A stretch of DNA of 64,000 nucleotides, taken from NCBI GenBank assembly GCA_963784195.1, contig CAWARA010000015.1, positions 310,001 to 374,000 on the forward strand, given 5' to 3'. Position numbers and translations under genes: made by a program. This DNA is from CAVQAH01 sp963784195 (lineage in GTDB: Bacteria > Acidobacteriota > Vicinamibacteria > Vicinamibacterales > 2-12-FULL-66-21). Below the pieces are notes generated by a model, which was given only the letters and a program-made list of their open reading frames with translations, was not told the DNA's origin and did no database searches. This document shows positions 23,012 through 31,448 of this stretch, piece by piece. Every line of letters begins with the position of its first letter. Position 1 is the first letter of the stretch.

Positions 23012-23026
23012 TGACAGAAATTGTCA
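23012..23026. promoter_or_regulatory. Palindromic operator candidate upstream of pilA (TGACAGAAATTGTCA)
   Basis: TGACA and TGTCA flank five bases, 109 nt upstream of the pilA -24 element. It matches the pilB-proximal site at 15439 in 14 of the 17 bases of TTGACA-(G/A)AAATTTGTCAG-type alignment, including the flanking T and AG. Its distance from the sigma-54 promoter is usual for an NtrC-type enhancer. The 375-nt gap 22867-23241 otherwise holds no gene. Confidence 0.6.
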
Positions 23027-23134
23027 GGAGACCGAAAATTGGCAGGTCTGGATGCTCCGCCCCGTAAGACGCCATCCTAGATAACCTCTTGAGATAAGGC
23101 CGTTTAGCCGATACACCCGTCAGAAGGAAGTGGG

Positions 23135-23150
23135 TGGCACTTCCGTTGCT
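23135..23150 (+). promoter_or_regulatory. Sigma-54 promoter of pilA
   Basis: TGGCAC-N5-TTGCT matches the sigma-54 consensus exactly, with GG and GC separated by 10 nt. The predicted transcription start is around 23162, leaving a leader of about 80 nt before the pilA ATG at 23242. pilR and the palindrome at 23012 complete the expected activator-enhancer-promoter set. Confidence 0.85.
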
Positions 23151-23241
23151 GAACGGAAGCTCGTCGGCCGCTGGGCTTATGGCCAAGTCGAGTCCGACAT
23201 ATCGCTCAAGCGGCCAATTGAATTTTCCGAGGGAGAGTGTC

Positions 23242-23766
23242 ATGAAGGTTCGTAACCAGAAGGGTTTCACGCTTATCGAGCTGCTGATCGTCGTGGCGAT
23301 CATCGGCATCATCGCGGCGATCGCCGTTCCGGGTCTGCTGCGCGCCCGCATGTCGGGCAACGAGTCGTCGGCTATCGGTTCGCTTCGCGCGGTCAACAGC
23401 GCGGAAGCGGCGTATTCAGCGTCGGCGGGTGGCGGCGGGTATGCGATTACGCTTGGCGTGCTGTCAACGCCCTGCCCGGGTTCTTCGCAGGGATTCATTT
23501 CGCCTGACCTCGCGGCCGACCCCTCGATCAAGAGCGGCTACACGATCGCGCTGGCGGACAGCACGGTTGGAACGCCTGCGGACGTGACGCTCGACTGCGG
23601 CGGCACGGTTCAGAGCCGCACCGGGTACTACGCGACGGCGGTTCCGGTGGGCGTGGGCAACACGGGCGTCCGCGGGTTCTCGACTGCAGCGCACGGCACG
23701 CTCTACTTCGTGGCCGACGCCACCGGTGGCGCTCCGCCAGAGACCGGCGGCACGCCGCTCCAGTAA
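23242..23766 (+). CDS. pilA: Type IV major pilin PilA
   Basis: A 174-residue prepilin. The leader MKVRNQKG is cleaved before Phe(+1) and the mature N-terminus FTLIELLIVVAIIGIIAAIA carries Glu5. The start at 23242 is preceded by GGGAGAG; an in-frame ATG at 23134 lies within the promoter and is rejected. The globular domain has motifs repeated in the next two genes (GSLRAVNSAEAAY, GFISPDLAADPSIKSGY) and two cysteines (TPCPG, LDCGG) that could form one disulphide. Expressed from a sigma-54 promoter and followed by a strong terminator, so it is probably monocistronic and highly expressed. Confidence 0.93.
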   Translation: MKVRNQKGFTLIELLIVVAIIGIIAAIAVPGLLRARMSGNESSAIGSLRAVNSAEAAYSASAGGGGYAITLGVLSTPCPGSSQGFISPDLAADPSIKSGYTIALADSTVGTPADVTLDCGGTVQSRTGYYATAVPVGVGNTGVRGFSTAAHGTLYFVADATGGAPPETGGTPLQ

Positions 23767-23788
23767 GCACCTCGCAAGACCAGAAAAA

Positions 23789-23819
23789 GGATGCCCGGCT
23801 GCGCGGGCATCCTTTTTTT
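23789..23819 (+). terminator. Rho-independent terminator after pilA
   Basis: GGATGCCCG and CGGGCATCC form a perfect 9-bp stem around a 6-nt loop, followed by seven T and preceded by five A. It lies 22 nt after the pilA stop and would insulate pilA from the second pilin gene. Confidence 0.92.
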
Positions 23820-23909
23820 GCCTGGCTGGTTCGAAGGCTCAGGCCAGGCCTGACGGCCCTGAGCGAGATTTGCGCTGGCAAGCGAGCCGAAGGTCGAACG
23901 GAGGAACGT

Positions 23910-24452
23910 ATGGCGAGGCGGACTGCGCGGGCGCGTCACGACGCACGCGGATTCTCATTGATAGAACTATTGTCGGCGGTGGCCATCATCGGAATTGTTT
24001 CAGCCATGGCGCTCCCGATGCTGCTGCGAGCACGGATGGCAGGCAACGAGTCGGCAGCCATCGGATCGCTGCGCGCGGTGAATACCGCCGAGGCGGCATT
24101 TGCGGCGTCGGCGACGACGGGCGGATACGCGGTGCAGTTGTCGGTGCTCGCAACCGCCTGCCCTGGCGGATCGATTGGCTTCATCTCGCCTGACCTTGCA
24201 GCGGACCCGTCGGTTAAGAGTGGCTACACCATCACGCTCGACGCGGGCAGCGCTGTGCCGGGACCGAACGACTGTCACGGCGCGGCAACACGAATGGGTT
24301 ATTACCTGACTGCCGTGCCACTCTCGATTGGCAGATCCGGCCACCGCGCGTTCGCGACGACGAACAAATACGTGCTGTTCTTCAAGCCTGACGGCATCGC
24401 CCCAACCGAAGGGGAGATGGATCCGTCAGGAGGAGGGACGGTGCTGCAATAG
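23910..24452 (+). CDS. Type IV pilin paralogue (second copy)
   Basis: A 180-residue prepilin clearly paralogous to PilA. The leader MARRTARARHDARG precedes FSLIELLSAVAIIGIVSAMA with Glu5. The globular part repeats the PilA motifs (GSLRAVNTAEAAF, GFISPDLAADPSVKSGY) and again has two cysteines (TACPGG, NDCHGA). It ends with an acidic glycine-rich tail. An AGGAACG ribosome binding site precedes the ATG. No sigma-54 promoter is seen before it, so it may have its own weaker promoter or be an alternative pilin. Confidence 0.9.
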   Translation: MARRTARARHDARGFSLIELLSAVAIIGIVSAMALPMLLRARMAGNESAAIGSLRAVNTAEAAFAASATTGGYAVQLSVLATACPGGSIGFISPDLAADPSVKSGYTITLDAGSAVPGPNDCHGAATRMGYYLTAVPLSIGRSGHRAFATTNKYVLFFKPDGIAPTEGEMDPSGGGTVLQ

Positions 24453-24460
24453 TGCGGACT

Positions 24461-24560
24461 CCGGCACGTGGCACGTCCGGCACGTCGCATTCCGGCACGT
24501 CGGCAGTCGGCACGTCGGGCACGTCAGCACGTCATGCACGTCGCACGTCCTCCACGTTGT
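24461..24560. repeat. GCACGTC repeat array between pilin genes
   Basis: About eleven GCACGT units spaced 7-10 nt apart (GGCACGTGGCACGTCCGGCA then similar) fill the spacer between the second and third pilin genes. It belongs to the family seen at 3183-3231 and 5263-5312. It contains no gene. Confidence 0.65.
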
Positions 24561-24571
24561 AAACTGCTACC

Positions 24572-25108
24572 GTGCGCCACAGTCGCGGCTTCACGTTGGT
24601 CGAGCTCTTGATCGTGATGGCGGTGGTCGCTGTCCTGCTCTCGATCTCGGTCGCGTCATATCGCAACGCCCGGGTAGTCGGCGCCGAGGGATCGGCCATC
24701 GCCGCGCTCGAGGCGATCAACCAGGCACAGTTCGCTTACATGCAGACCTGCGGGCGGCAGAATTTTGCGCCGACGTTGATCGAGCTCGGCGCGCCGGTGC
24801 CTGGCTCGGGCACCGGCTTTCTGAGTCCCGACTTGACCTACGCCGAGCAGGTCCGGAAGAGCGGCTATTTCCTGCAGATGGCCGGCACTGAGGTCGATAC
24901 CGATATAAAGGCGTGCACGGGGAACAAGCCAGCCTCGGGGTATCAGGTCACAGCTGACCCGACGAACCCGGGGTCGACCGGGATCAGGTATTTCGGATCG
25001 AACGTCGACCGCGTGATCTTCGAGGGGATGGAAAGCTTCACGGGGAAGATGCCCGAAAAGGGCGCTCCAGCGAACGGGCGCGAACTGAAGCTCCCGACGG
25101 GGCGCTAG
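24572..25108 (+). CDS. Type IV pilin-like protein (third copy)
   Basis: A 178-residue prepilin with a very short leader (MRHSRG, GTG start) and mature N-terminus FTLVELLIVMAVVAVLLSIS with Glu5. It is more distant from PilA than the second copy but keeps EGSAIAALEAINQAQFAY and TGFLSPDLTYAEQVRKSGY. It also has two cysteines (QTCGRQ, KACTGN). It may be a minor or alternative pilin. The start is set by the short leader needed for prepilin peptidase. Confidence 0.87.
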   Translation: MRHSRGFTLVELLIVMAVVAVLLSISVASYRNARVVGAEGSAIAALEAINQAQFAYMQTCGRQNFAPTLIELGAPVPGSGTGFLSPDLTYAEQVRKSGYFLQMAGTEVDTDIKACTGNKPASGYQVTADPTNPGSTGIRYFGSNVDRVIFEGMESFTGKMPEKGAPANGRELKLPTGR

Positions 25109-25154
25109 TGCCCTAACACCTTGACGGTCAGGCGGATACGCGGTACAAAGTAGA

Positions 25155-25172
25155 GTCCGGCTTTAGCCGGAC
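25155..25172. repeat. 18-nt intergenic palindrome (CT-TT-AG centre)
   Basis: GTCCGGCTTTAGCCGGAC has 8-nt arms around TT and lies 33 nt before the VKOR-DsbA start. Same design as 4564-4583 and the three copies inside nadB. It is too early and lacks a T run to be a convincing terminator. Confidence 0.65.
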
Positions 25173-25204
25173 CAACTCTTGAGCTGAACCAAATCACCAC
25201 CGAA

Positions 25205-26407
25205 ATGAAACCCTCGATGCGCCGGCTGTTGTTGGCGTTCTCGGCCCTGGGTCTCGGGGCCGCAGCGATGTCCACCTACGTTCATTACCGCCTGTTGACC
25301 GATCCCACGTACACGAGCTTTTGCGACGTCAATTCGACGGTGAGCTGTACGGAAGCGTATTTGAGTCCGTATGGCAGCTTTCTCGGGATTCCGGTCGCGC
25401 CGCTGGGTCTCTTGTACTTCGCGTTCGTGCTGGTCATGTGCGCGATGACCCGGCGTCCAGCGTCAGCGGCGCACGACAGCGCTCCCGCGTACATCTTCGC
25501 TCTTTCCACGGTGGCTCTGGCATTCGTGCTGTATCTCGGCTGGGCCTCGTATTTCGTGTTGAAAATCTTCTGCGTGCTGTGTGCGATCACCTACGTGTCC
25601 GTGGTCGCGATTTTCGTTATTTCAGGTGGAGCCACTGCGTTACCCATGACCAAGCTGCCTTCCCGTGCGCTCCGTGATGTGCGGACGATGGTTGCCACGC
25701 CGGTAGCATTGCTGACGGCGGTGCTCTTCGCTGCCGCGGCAGTCGCCGTCGTCGCGGCGTTTCCACGCGAGGGCCATGCGCAGGCGGCCGCGCAGACGGC
25801 GCCCGCCCAATTGCCGCCTGTCAGCGACCTCGAGCGGACGAAGCTCGCCGAGTGGTGGGAGATGCAGCCGAAGGTGGACCTGCCGATCCCGGACAACGGC
25901 GCCAAGGTCCTGGTCGTGAAGTTCAACGACTATCAGTGCGGCGCTTGCAAGATTACGCACGACATGTACAAGGGCGTGCTCGACAAGTACGCCGCCGGCG
26001 GGCAGGTCCGCTACGTCATCAAGCACTTTCCGCTCGAACCGGAGTGCAACGTCAACGCCCCGGGGGGCAATCACTACGCGTCGTGCGAAGCAGCCGCGGC
26101 CGTCGTGATGGCCAGGTCGAAGGGCACGTCGACGAAGATGGAAGACTGGATCTTCGCCAACTTCGGCCCGCCCGCGCTCACGCCCGACCAGGTCAAGCAG
26201 GCGGCGCGCGACGTGGCAGGCATCCAGGATTTCGATGCGCAGTATTCGCGCGCCCTCGAGGAGGTCAAGACCGATGCGGGCCTGGGCAAGCTGCTCGACG
26301 TCCACTCAACCCCGACATTCTTCATCGCCGGCAGGCGCCTGCCTCAGGCGGTTCAGCCGCAGTACCTCGACGTCCTCATCGATCTGGAGCTGAAGCGAGC
26401 CAAGTAA
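25205..26407 (+). CDS. Fusion of vitamin K epoxide reductase (VKOR) and DsbA-like thioredoxin domain
   Basis: A 400-residue membrane protein that makes disulphide bonds in exported proteins. The N-terminal VKOR domain has four membrane helices, the loop cysteines Cys40 and Cys48 (FCDVNSTVSC) and the active-site pair Cys123-Val-Leu-Cys126. A fifth helix (residues 165-186) leads to a periplasmic thioredoxin-fold domain with active site Cys245-Gly-Ala-Cys248 and the cis-Pro region STPTFFI. VKOR-DsbA fusions replace DsbB/DsbA in several phyla. Its place right after three pilins that each have two cysteines suggests pilin disulphide formation. The ABC ATPase gene starts 4 nt later. Confidence 0.92.
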   Translation: MKPSMRRLLLAFSALGLGAAAMSTYVHYRLLTDPTYTSFCDVNSTVSCTEAYLSPYGSFLGIPVAPLGLLYFAFVLVMCAMTRRPASAAHDSAPAYIFALSTVALAFVLYLGWASYFVLKIFCVLCAITYVSVVAIFVISGGATALPMTKLPSRALRDVRTMVATPVALLTAVLFAAAAVAVVAAFPREGHAQAAAQTAPAQLPPVSDLERTKLAEWWEMQPKVDLPIPDNGAKVLVVKFNDYQCGACKITHDMYKGVLDKYAAGGQVRYVIKHFPLEPECNVNAPGGNHYASCEAAAAVVMARSKGTSTKMEDWIFANFGPPALTPDQVKQAARDVAGIQDFDAQYSRALEEVKTDAGLGKLLDVHSTPTFFIAGRRLPQAVQPQYLDVLIDLELKRAK

Positions 26408-26411
26408 CTGC

Positions 26412-27395
26412 ATGCCTCCAGCGATTCAGATTGAAGAGCTGACAAAGGATTACGCGGTCGGTTTCTGGCGGAAGCGGCCGTATCGCGCGCTGGATCGACT
26501 GTCCCTTCAGGTCGAGCCGGGGGAAGTGTTCGGCTTCCTCGGCCCAAACGGCGCCGGAAAGACGACGACGCTGAAGCTGCTGATGCAGCTGATATTCCCC
26601 AGCGCCGGCCGCGCCGAGATTCTTGGAAAACCTGTTGGCGACGTTGCCGTGCGCAAGCGCATCGGGTTCCTGCCCGAGAACCCGTACTTCTACGACTACC
26701 TCACCGCAGAGGAACTGCTGACGTACTTCGCACAGCTCTTCGGCTTCGGTCCTGCCGAACAGAAGGCCCGTGTGTCCTCGCTGCTCGATCGCGTGGGCAT
26801 CGGGGCGGAGCGGCGCCTGCAACTGCGCAAGTTCTCGAAAGGCATGGTGCAGCGCGTGGGAGTGGCTCAGGCCCTGATCAACGATCCCGAGGTCATCTTT
26901 CTCGACGAGCCGATGTCCGGCCTCGATCCGCTCGGGCGGCGTGACATCCGGACGTTGATCCTCGAGCTTCGCGACCAGGGGCGCACCGTCTTCTTCAGCT
27001 CGCACATCCTCTCGGATGCGGAAGCGCTTTGCAGCCGGGTAGCGGTCGTCGCAGGCGGGCGGCTGGCGGCCGCCGGGCTTCTGAGCGACATCCTCGCCTT
27101 CGACGTTCGCGGCTGGGAGATCGTGGTCGACGGGTTGAAGCCCGACGTTCACGCGCAGGTCAGCGCGATCGCCCGCCGATCGACCGAGATTGCGCCCGGG
27201 AGGTACGCGCTCGAAGTGCCCGTCGCCCATCCACCGGAGAAACTGCTCACGGAACTCACGGCGGCCGGAGCGCGTCTCGTGTCGATCAACCCGGTTCGCG
27301 ACACGCTCGAGGATTTCTTCGTCCGTCGCGTCAAGGAGATGGGAGCAGGGGCGCGCGCCCCCGAGTCAGGAGAGGTCGTCCGTGCGGACCGTTAG
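26412..27395 (+). CDS. ABC transporter ATP-binding protein (PilH-like position)
   Basis: A 327-residue ABC-2 type ATPase: Walker A GPNGAGKT, Q-loop (FLPENPYFYDY), signature KFSKGMVQRVG, Walker B EVIFLDEPMSGLDP and switch His (FFSSHIL). A C-terminal domain of about 100 residues follows. It overlaps the permease gene by 14 nt. In Myxococcus an ABC exporter called PilG-PilH-PilI is encoded between pilA and pilD and is needed for pilus formation; the equivalent position here suggests the same role. The identity to that system is inferred from position only. Confidence 0.88.
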   Translation: MPPAIQIEELTKDYAVGFWRKRPYRALDRLSLQVEPGEVFGFLGPNGAGKTTTLKLLMQLIFPSAGRAEILGKPVGDVAVRKRIGFLPENPYFYDYLTAEELLTYFAQLFGFGPAEQKARVSSLLDRVGIGAERRLQLRKFSKGMVQRVGVAQALINDPEVIFLDEPMSGLDPLGRRDIRTLILELRDQGRTVFFSSHILSDAEALCSRVAVVAGGRLAAAGLLSDILAFDVRGWEIVVDGLKPDVHAQVSAIARRSTEIAPGRYALEVPVAHPPEKLLTELTAAGARLVSINPVRDTLEDFFVRRVKEMGAGARAPESGEVVRADR

Positions 27396-28188
27396 CCGGA
27401 TTGCCGTCAACGTGTTCCGGGAGTCGGTCCGCGACCGCGTGCCTTACAACCTGGTGGTCTTCGCGGTGCTCTTGATCTCGTCGAGCTACCTCCTCGGCCA
27501 GCTGACGGCTGGGCAGGACGTCAAGATCATCAAGGACCTCGGGCTGGCGGCAACGTCGGTGTTCGGTCTGTTCATTGCCATCTTCATCGGGATCGGCCTG
27601 GTGTCGAAAGAGGTGGAGCGGCGCAGCATCTACGCCTTGCTCGCCAAGCCGATCAGCCGAACCCAGTTCGTGATCGGGAAGTACTTCGGCCTCGTGCTCA
27701 CGCTGGCCGTCAACGTCGCCGTGATGACGGCCGCGCTCTATCTCGTCCTGACGTACATGACGGTGACCGAATCGGCCGAATTCAAGGCCGGCTGGGACGC
27801 GCCCGGCGTGGATCCGGCGCTCCTCAAGGCGATCTTCCTGATCTTCATGCAGCTGGCGATCGTCACCGCGATTGCTATTTTCTTTTCGACGTTCTCGACA
27901 CCGCTTCTGTCGGCCGCGCTCACGTTCGGCATCTACATCGCAGGTCATTTCAATACCGACTTGAAGAACTTCGATCGGATCGTCGAATCGAAGCCAGCCA
28001 TCTGGATCGCGCGCGCCGTCTACTATCTGCTGCCGGACCTGTCGGCGTTCGACGTCAAGACCGAGGTCGTCCACGGCCTTCCAGTCGCTGCCGGATACCT
28101 CGCCTCGACGGCCGTGTACGGCGTGCTCTATGTGGCGGCGGTGCTCCTGCTCGCGATGTTCATCTTCTCGAGAAGGGACTTCAAGTGA
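27382..28188 (+). CDS. ABC-2 type transporter permease (PilI-like position)
   Basis: A 268-residue membrane protein starting with GTG (VRTVSRIAVNVFRESVRDRV), with about six hydrophobic helices (NLVVFAVLLISSSYLLGQL, ATSVFGLFIAIFIGIGLV, and a last helix near the C-terminus VLYVAAVLLLAMFIFS). The EVERRSIYALLAKPISRTQF element is typical of the ABC-2 (NatB/GldF-like) family. It partners the preceding ATPase. The next gene starts at a GTG overlapping its TGA, indicating translational coupling. Confidence 0.87.
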   Translation: MRTVSRIAVNVFRESVRDRVPYNLVVFAVLLISSSYLLGQLTAGQDVKIIKDLGLAATSVFGLFIAIFIGIGLVSKEVERRSIYALLAKPISRTQFVIGKYFGLVLTLAVNVAVMTAALYLVLTYMTVTESAEFKAGWDAPGVDPALLKAIFLIFMQLAIVTAIAIFFSTFSTPLLSAALTFGIYIAGHFNTDLKNFDRIVESKPAIWIARAVYYLLPDLSAFDVKTEVVHGLPVAAGYLASTAVYGVLYVAAVLLLAMFIFSRRDFK

Positions 28189-29086
28189 AGGGACGCGGCA
28201 GCCCGATCATCGCGGTCGCCGCAGTGCTCGATCTTTGCAGCCGCGGTGGTGGTCCAGGTATTCCGCGATCGCCAGTTCCCTCGTCGGCTCACCGACCCCA
28301 ATCACGTCCTGTATGTGAGGTCCGGTGCCGCGATGGATCGGATGGTCATGGAGTTCGACGCGCTGGCGTCCGACGTGTATTGGATCCGGGCGCTTCAGGT
28401 CTACGGCGGTGAGCGGCTCATCAAGGACCGGCCGCGGAACTACGCACTGCTGTATCCGCTCCTCGATCTCGCGACCACGCTCGACCCGCACTTCACGATT
28501 GCCTATCGGTTCGGCGCCATTTTTCTGAGCGAGCCTTTTCCAGGCGGACCAGGACGTCCCGATCAAGCCGAAGCGCTTCTGACGAAGGGCCTGAAGGCCG
28601 AGCCGACCAAATGGCAGTACTACCACGACCTGGCGTTCGTGCATTACTGGCATCTCAAGGACTACAAGGCTGCCGCCATCGTGGTTTCAGCGCGCTGCGG
28701 AGCAGCCAGGGGCGCCAAACTGGCTGGTGCCCATCGTGGCCGTGATGCAGAACGCCGGCGGCAATCGCAATGCGGCACGGCTGCTGTGGCAGCAGATTCT
28801 CGAGTCGGATCAGGAGTGGCTCCGTCGGCTCGCCGAGCGACGCCTCCAGCAGCTCGACACGCTCGACGTGATCGACCAGCTCGAGCGCGTCGTGCGAAAC
28901 AATCCGCCGCCGCCAGGCGGCCAATACTCGTGGCGGTGGCTGATCTCGCAGCGTGCGCTGCCCGGGGTGCCGCTCGACTCCACGCGCACGCCCCTCGTCA
29001 TCGACCCGGCGACCGGCAAGATCAGCGTGTCGGAGTCGTCGGAGCTGCAGCCAATGCCCGAGAATCCCGAGCGGCCTCCTTCGTGA
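28185..29086 (+). CDS. Membrane-anchored TPR protein in the pil cluster (two frameshifts)
   Basis: A protein of about 300 residues broken by +1 frame changes near 28230 and 28685. Joined, it has an N-terminal membrane helix (IIAVAAVLIFAAAVVVQVF), a segment RLTDPNHVLYVRSGAAMDRM and helical repeats of TPR type (TLDPHFTIAYRFGAIF, YYHDLAFVHYWHLKDY, LRRLAERRLQQLD). The C-terminal part reads LVIDPATGKISVSESSEL. Dropping G in CTCGATCTTT and in ATCGTGGTT restores the frame. It is coupled to the ABC permease and overlaps pilD by one base, so it likely works with the exporter or pilus machinery; the precise role is unknown. Confidence 0.75.
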
Positions 29087-29859
29087 TGTCCGACATCTAC
29101 GCCATGACGATGCTGGCCCTGCTGGGCCTCGCCGTCGGCAGCTTTCTGAACGTCTGCATCCATCGCCTCCCTGAACACAAGTCGGTCGTCAGCCCGGGTT
29201 CGCGGTGTCCCGGTTGCGGCTACGAGCTGCGCTGGTACGACAACATCCCGGTCGTCAGCTACGCGCTGCTTGGCGGACGATGCCGATCGTGCCGGGCACC
29301 CATCTCCATCCGCTACCCGATCATCGAAGTCGTCACGATGGTCGTGTTTCTCGCGCACTACTGGGTGATCGGGCCTGACATCGTGCTGGTTCCGCGGCTG
29401 TTGTTTGCCTGCATGCTCATCGTGCTGTTCGCCATCGATCTGGAGCATCATCTTCTGCCGAACGCCATCACCCTCCCCGGGATCGTCATCGGGCTGCTGT
29501 TCAGCCTGTTGCTGCCGCCGGGAATCGTGTCAGCCGCTGTCGGAGCGTTGATTGGCGGCGGCAGCCTCTGGCTGATCGGCGAGGCGTACTACCGCTTCTC
29601 GGGACAGGAGGGCATGGGCGGTGGCGACGTCAAGATGCTGGCGATGATCGGCGCCTTCCTCGGCTGGAAGCTCGCCATCGTCACGCTGGTGTTCTCGTCG
29701 ATCGCTGGCGCGCTGATCGGCGTGCTGGTTCTGGCGATAAAGAAGGGTGGCTTGAAATACGCGCTTCCGTACGGCACGTTCCTCGCGCTGGGCGCCCTGG
29801 TCGCATCGCTGTTCGGCGATCAGATCGTGGCGTGGTATGTCGGGCTGTATGCGATCTGA
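29086..29859 (+). CDS. pilD: Prepilin peptidase / N-methyltransferase PilD
   Basis: PilD cleaves prepilin leaders and methylates the new N-terminus, in the inner membrane. The 257-residue protein starts MSDIYAMTMLALLGLAVGSF, has the N-terminal methyltransferase domain with four zinc cysteines (41, 44, 66, 69), and the two catalytic aspartates of the aspartic peptidase in FAIDLEHHLLPN and GGGDVKMLAM. About eight membrane helices are present. The start overlaps the preceding TPR stop (TGATG). It serves all prepilins encoded in this region. Confidence 0.94.
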   Translation: MSDIYAMTMLALLGLAVGSFLNVCIHRLPEHKSVVSPGSRCPGCGYELRWYDNIPVVSYALLGGRCRSCRAPISIRYPIIEVVTMVVFLAHYWVIGPDIVLVPRLLFACMLIVLFAIDLEHHLLPNAITLPGIVIGLLFSLLLPPGIVSAAVGALIGGGSLWLIGEAYYRFSGQEGMGGGDVKMLAMIGAFLGWKLAIVTLVFSSIAGALIGVLVLAIKKGGLKYALPYGTFLALGALVASLFGDQIVAWYVGLYAI

Positions 29860-29867
29860 TTAGTGAT

Positions 29868-29966
29868 GCGTCAACTCCCAACTGCCCAACGCCCAACTCC
29901 CAAAGCACTCTCAGCCGGTCGGCTTTGACCTGTTTGGGAGTTGGGAGTTGGAAGTTGGGCGTTCTG
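29868..29966. repeat. Inverted array of 7-nt units (CCCAACTC / GAGTTGGG)
   Basis: The pilD-histidine kinase spacer has CAACTCC, CAACTGC, CCAACGC, CCAACTC units at 29873-29902, then about 25 nt, then TTTGGGA, GTTGGGA, GTTGGAA, GTTGGGC at 29930-29959. The halves are inverted repeats, so a long imperfect hairpin can form. The right arm ends 15 nt before the kinase start codon. Confidence 0.65.
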
Positions 29967-29973
29967 TCTGTGC

Positions 29974-31233
29974 ATGAGTCAATCCGCCTACCTCTTCCTC
30001 GGCCTGACTGCGGTCGTTGCCGCGTTGGTGGGATTGCTCGCGTTCGCGGCGGCGAAGTTCTTTGCCGCGGCCCGCGCGGCGTCACAATCCGGCCGTCTCG
30101 AGGGTGCCGAGACGGCGTTCATGGCGTCGGCGATGGAAGAGGCCGTGCGCAAGTTGCGTATCGAAGAACGCGCAATGGCTGCGCGGGCGGAGGCCTCGGA
30201 ACGTCTGAGCAGCGAGATCATCGCCAGCATGACGTCCGGCTTGCTCGTGGTCGGCGACGAGGGCGCAGTACGCACGCTGAATCCGGCTGCGCGCTCCATC
30301 CTCCACCTGCCAGCTGACGCGCCGCTCGGCCCTTTCCGTGAAACGCTGGCCGGAAATAGCCCGCTGGCGGACGTCATCGACGAGTGCCTGACGACGCGCC
30401 GCGCGATCGTGCGCCGAGCGGTGCAGATGAAGAAAGCCAATGGCATCACGTCGCATCTCGGCGTCACCGTTTCGCCCATCGGCGGCGACGATGCGGCGCA
30501 CGGGGCGATCTGCCTGTTCACGGACCTCAGCGAAGTCGTGGAGCTCGAAGAGCAGCTGCGGCTGAAAGACAGCCTGGCGCGACTGGGGGAGCTGACTGCC
30601 GGGATCGCTCACGAATTCCGCAATGGCCTGGCGACGATTCATGGCTACGGCCGGCTGCTCGACCTCGATCGTCTGCCACCTGACTTCCGGCCGTGCGTCA
30701 CCGGCATACGTGACGAGACCGAGGCGCTCGGCCAGGTCGTCACCAACTTCCTGAACTTCGCCAAGCCAACGGAGCTCGTGCTGACGCCGGTGGACATGTC
30801 GGGCGTCGTCGAGCGTGCCGCCGATGACGTCCGCAGCGAGGTGAAAACGCGCGGCGGAACCATCGACATCCACGGCGAGTTCGGTCACGTCGACGGCGAC
30901 GAGGTGTTGTTGCGCCAGGCCTTCAGCAACCTGTGTCGAAACGCGCTCGAGGCGTGCGTGGAAGCCAACGTCACTCCCAGAATCGTGATCGAAGGGATGC
31001 GTGAGACGGGTCAGCACGTGCTCCGCGTGACGGTGAGCGACAACGGCGCAGGCATCCAGGAGGGCCTCGAGGCGCGGATGTTCAGGCCGTTCGTCACCAC
31101 CAAGGCACGCGGCACCGGTCTGGGTCTCGCGCTGGTGCAGAAGATCGTCGTCACGCACAACGGGCGGGTTGCCGCGTCGAACGCCGAGGGTGGCGGAGCG
31201 CGGCTGACGGTGACGCTGCCGCTCCCGGCCTGA
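29974..31233 (+). CDS. PAS-containing sensor histidine kinase
   Basis: A 419-residue kinase with one N-terminal membrane helix (AYLFLGLTAVVAALVGLLAF), a coiled-coil region, a PAS domain (SEIIASMTSGLLVVGDEGAV), the His box ELTAGIAHEFRNGLATIHGY with His213, and ATPase boxes (NLCRNALEA, VSDNGAGI, GTGLGLALVQKIV). It belongs to the NtrB/PilS-like group. No response regulator adjoins it; the NtrC-type regulator at 41808 or PilR are candidates. The ATG at 29974 is chosen over upstream starts because those run through the repeat array. Confidence 0.85.
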   Translation: MSQSAYLFLGLTAVVAALVGLLAFAAAKFFAAARAASQSGRLEGAETAFMASAMEEAVRKLRIEERAMAARAEASERLSSEIIASMTSGLLVVGDEGAVRTLNPAARSILHLPADAPLGPFRETLAGNSPLADVIDECLTTRRAIVRRAVQMKKANGITSHLGVTVSPIGGDDAAHGAICLFTDLSEVVELEEQLRLKDSLARLGELTAGIAHEFRNGLATIHGYGRLLDLDRLPPDFRPCVTGIRDETEALGQVVTNFLNFAKPTELVLTPVDMSGVVERAADDVRSEVKTRGGTIDIHGEFGHVDGDEVLLRQAFSNLCRNALEACVEANVTPRIVIEGMRETGQHVLRVTVSDNGAGIQEGLEARMFRPFVTTKARGTGLGLALVQKIVVTHNGRVAASNAEGGGARLTVTLPLPA

Positions 31234-31417
31234 TCGATCCTCGTAACTTCTTCACGCCTTCGCCCATTTCCGCCAAGCGCATTTCTCATTTGTAACCGCG
31301 AGTCGCAGAATGGCACAGGGCCCACCGCACAGTAGTGTGATCGGTCCCTGCACTCCGCCAGATAAGAGAAATCCGGACAGTAATTTAGGGTCGTCGTGCC
31401 AACTGCAAGCCGTGCAG

Positions 31418-31433
31418 TGGCAGCCGCATTGCT
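31418..31433 (+). promoter_or_regulatory. Sigma-54-type promoter before the first minor-pilin operon
   Basis: TGGCAG-N5-TTGCT has GG and GC spaced by 10 nt. It ends 15 nt before the fimT ATG at 31449, so the predicted transcript would have a leader of only about 5 nt. The rest of the 215-nt gap 31234-31448 shows no gene. Confidence 0.6.
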
Positions 31434-31448
31434 CAACAGCGGTGCGAG

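Noticed and set aside
24461..24560. Possible CRISPR array in the GCACGTC repeats
   Set aside because: Units are 7-10 nt with no spacer of constant length, no leader and no cas genes.
31313..31331. Second sigma-54 candidate before fimT (TGGCACAGGGCCC...)
   Set aside because: No GC dinucleotide at the required 10-nt spacing after GG; the element at 31418 fits better.
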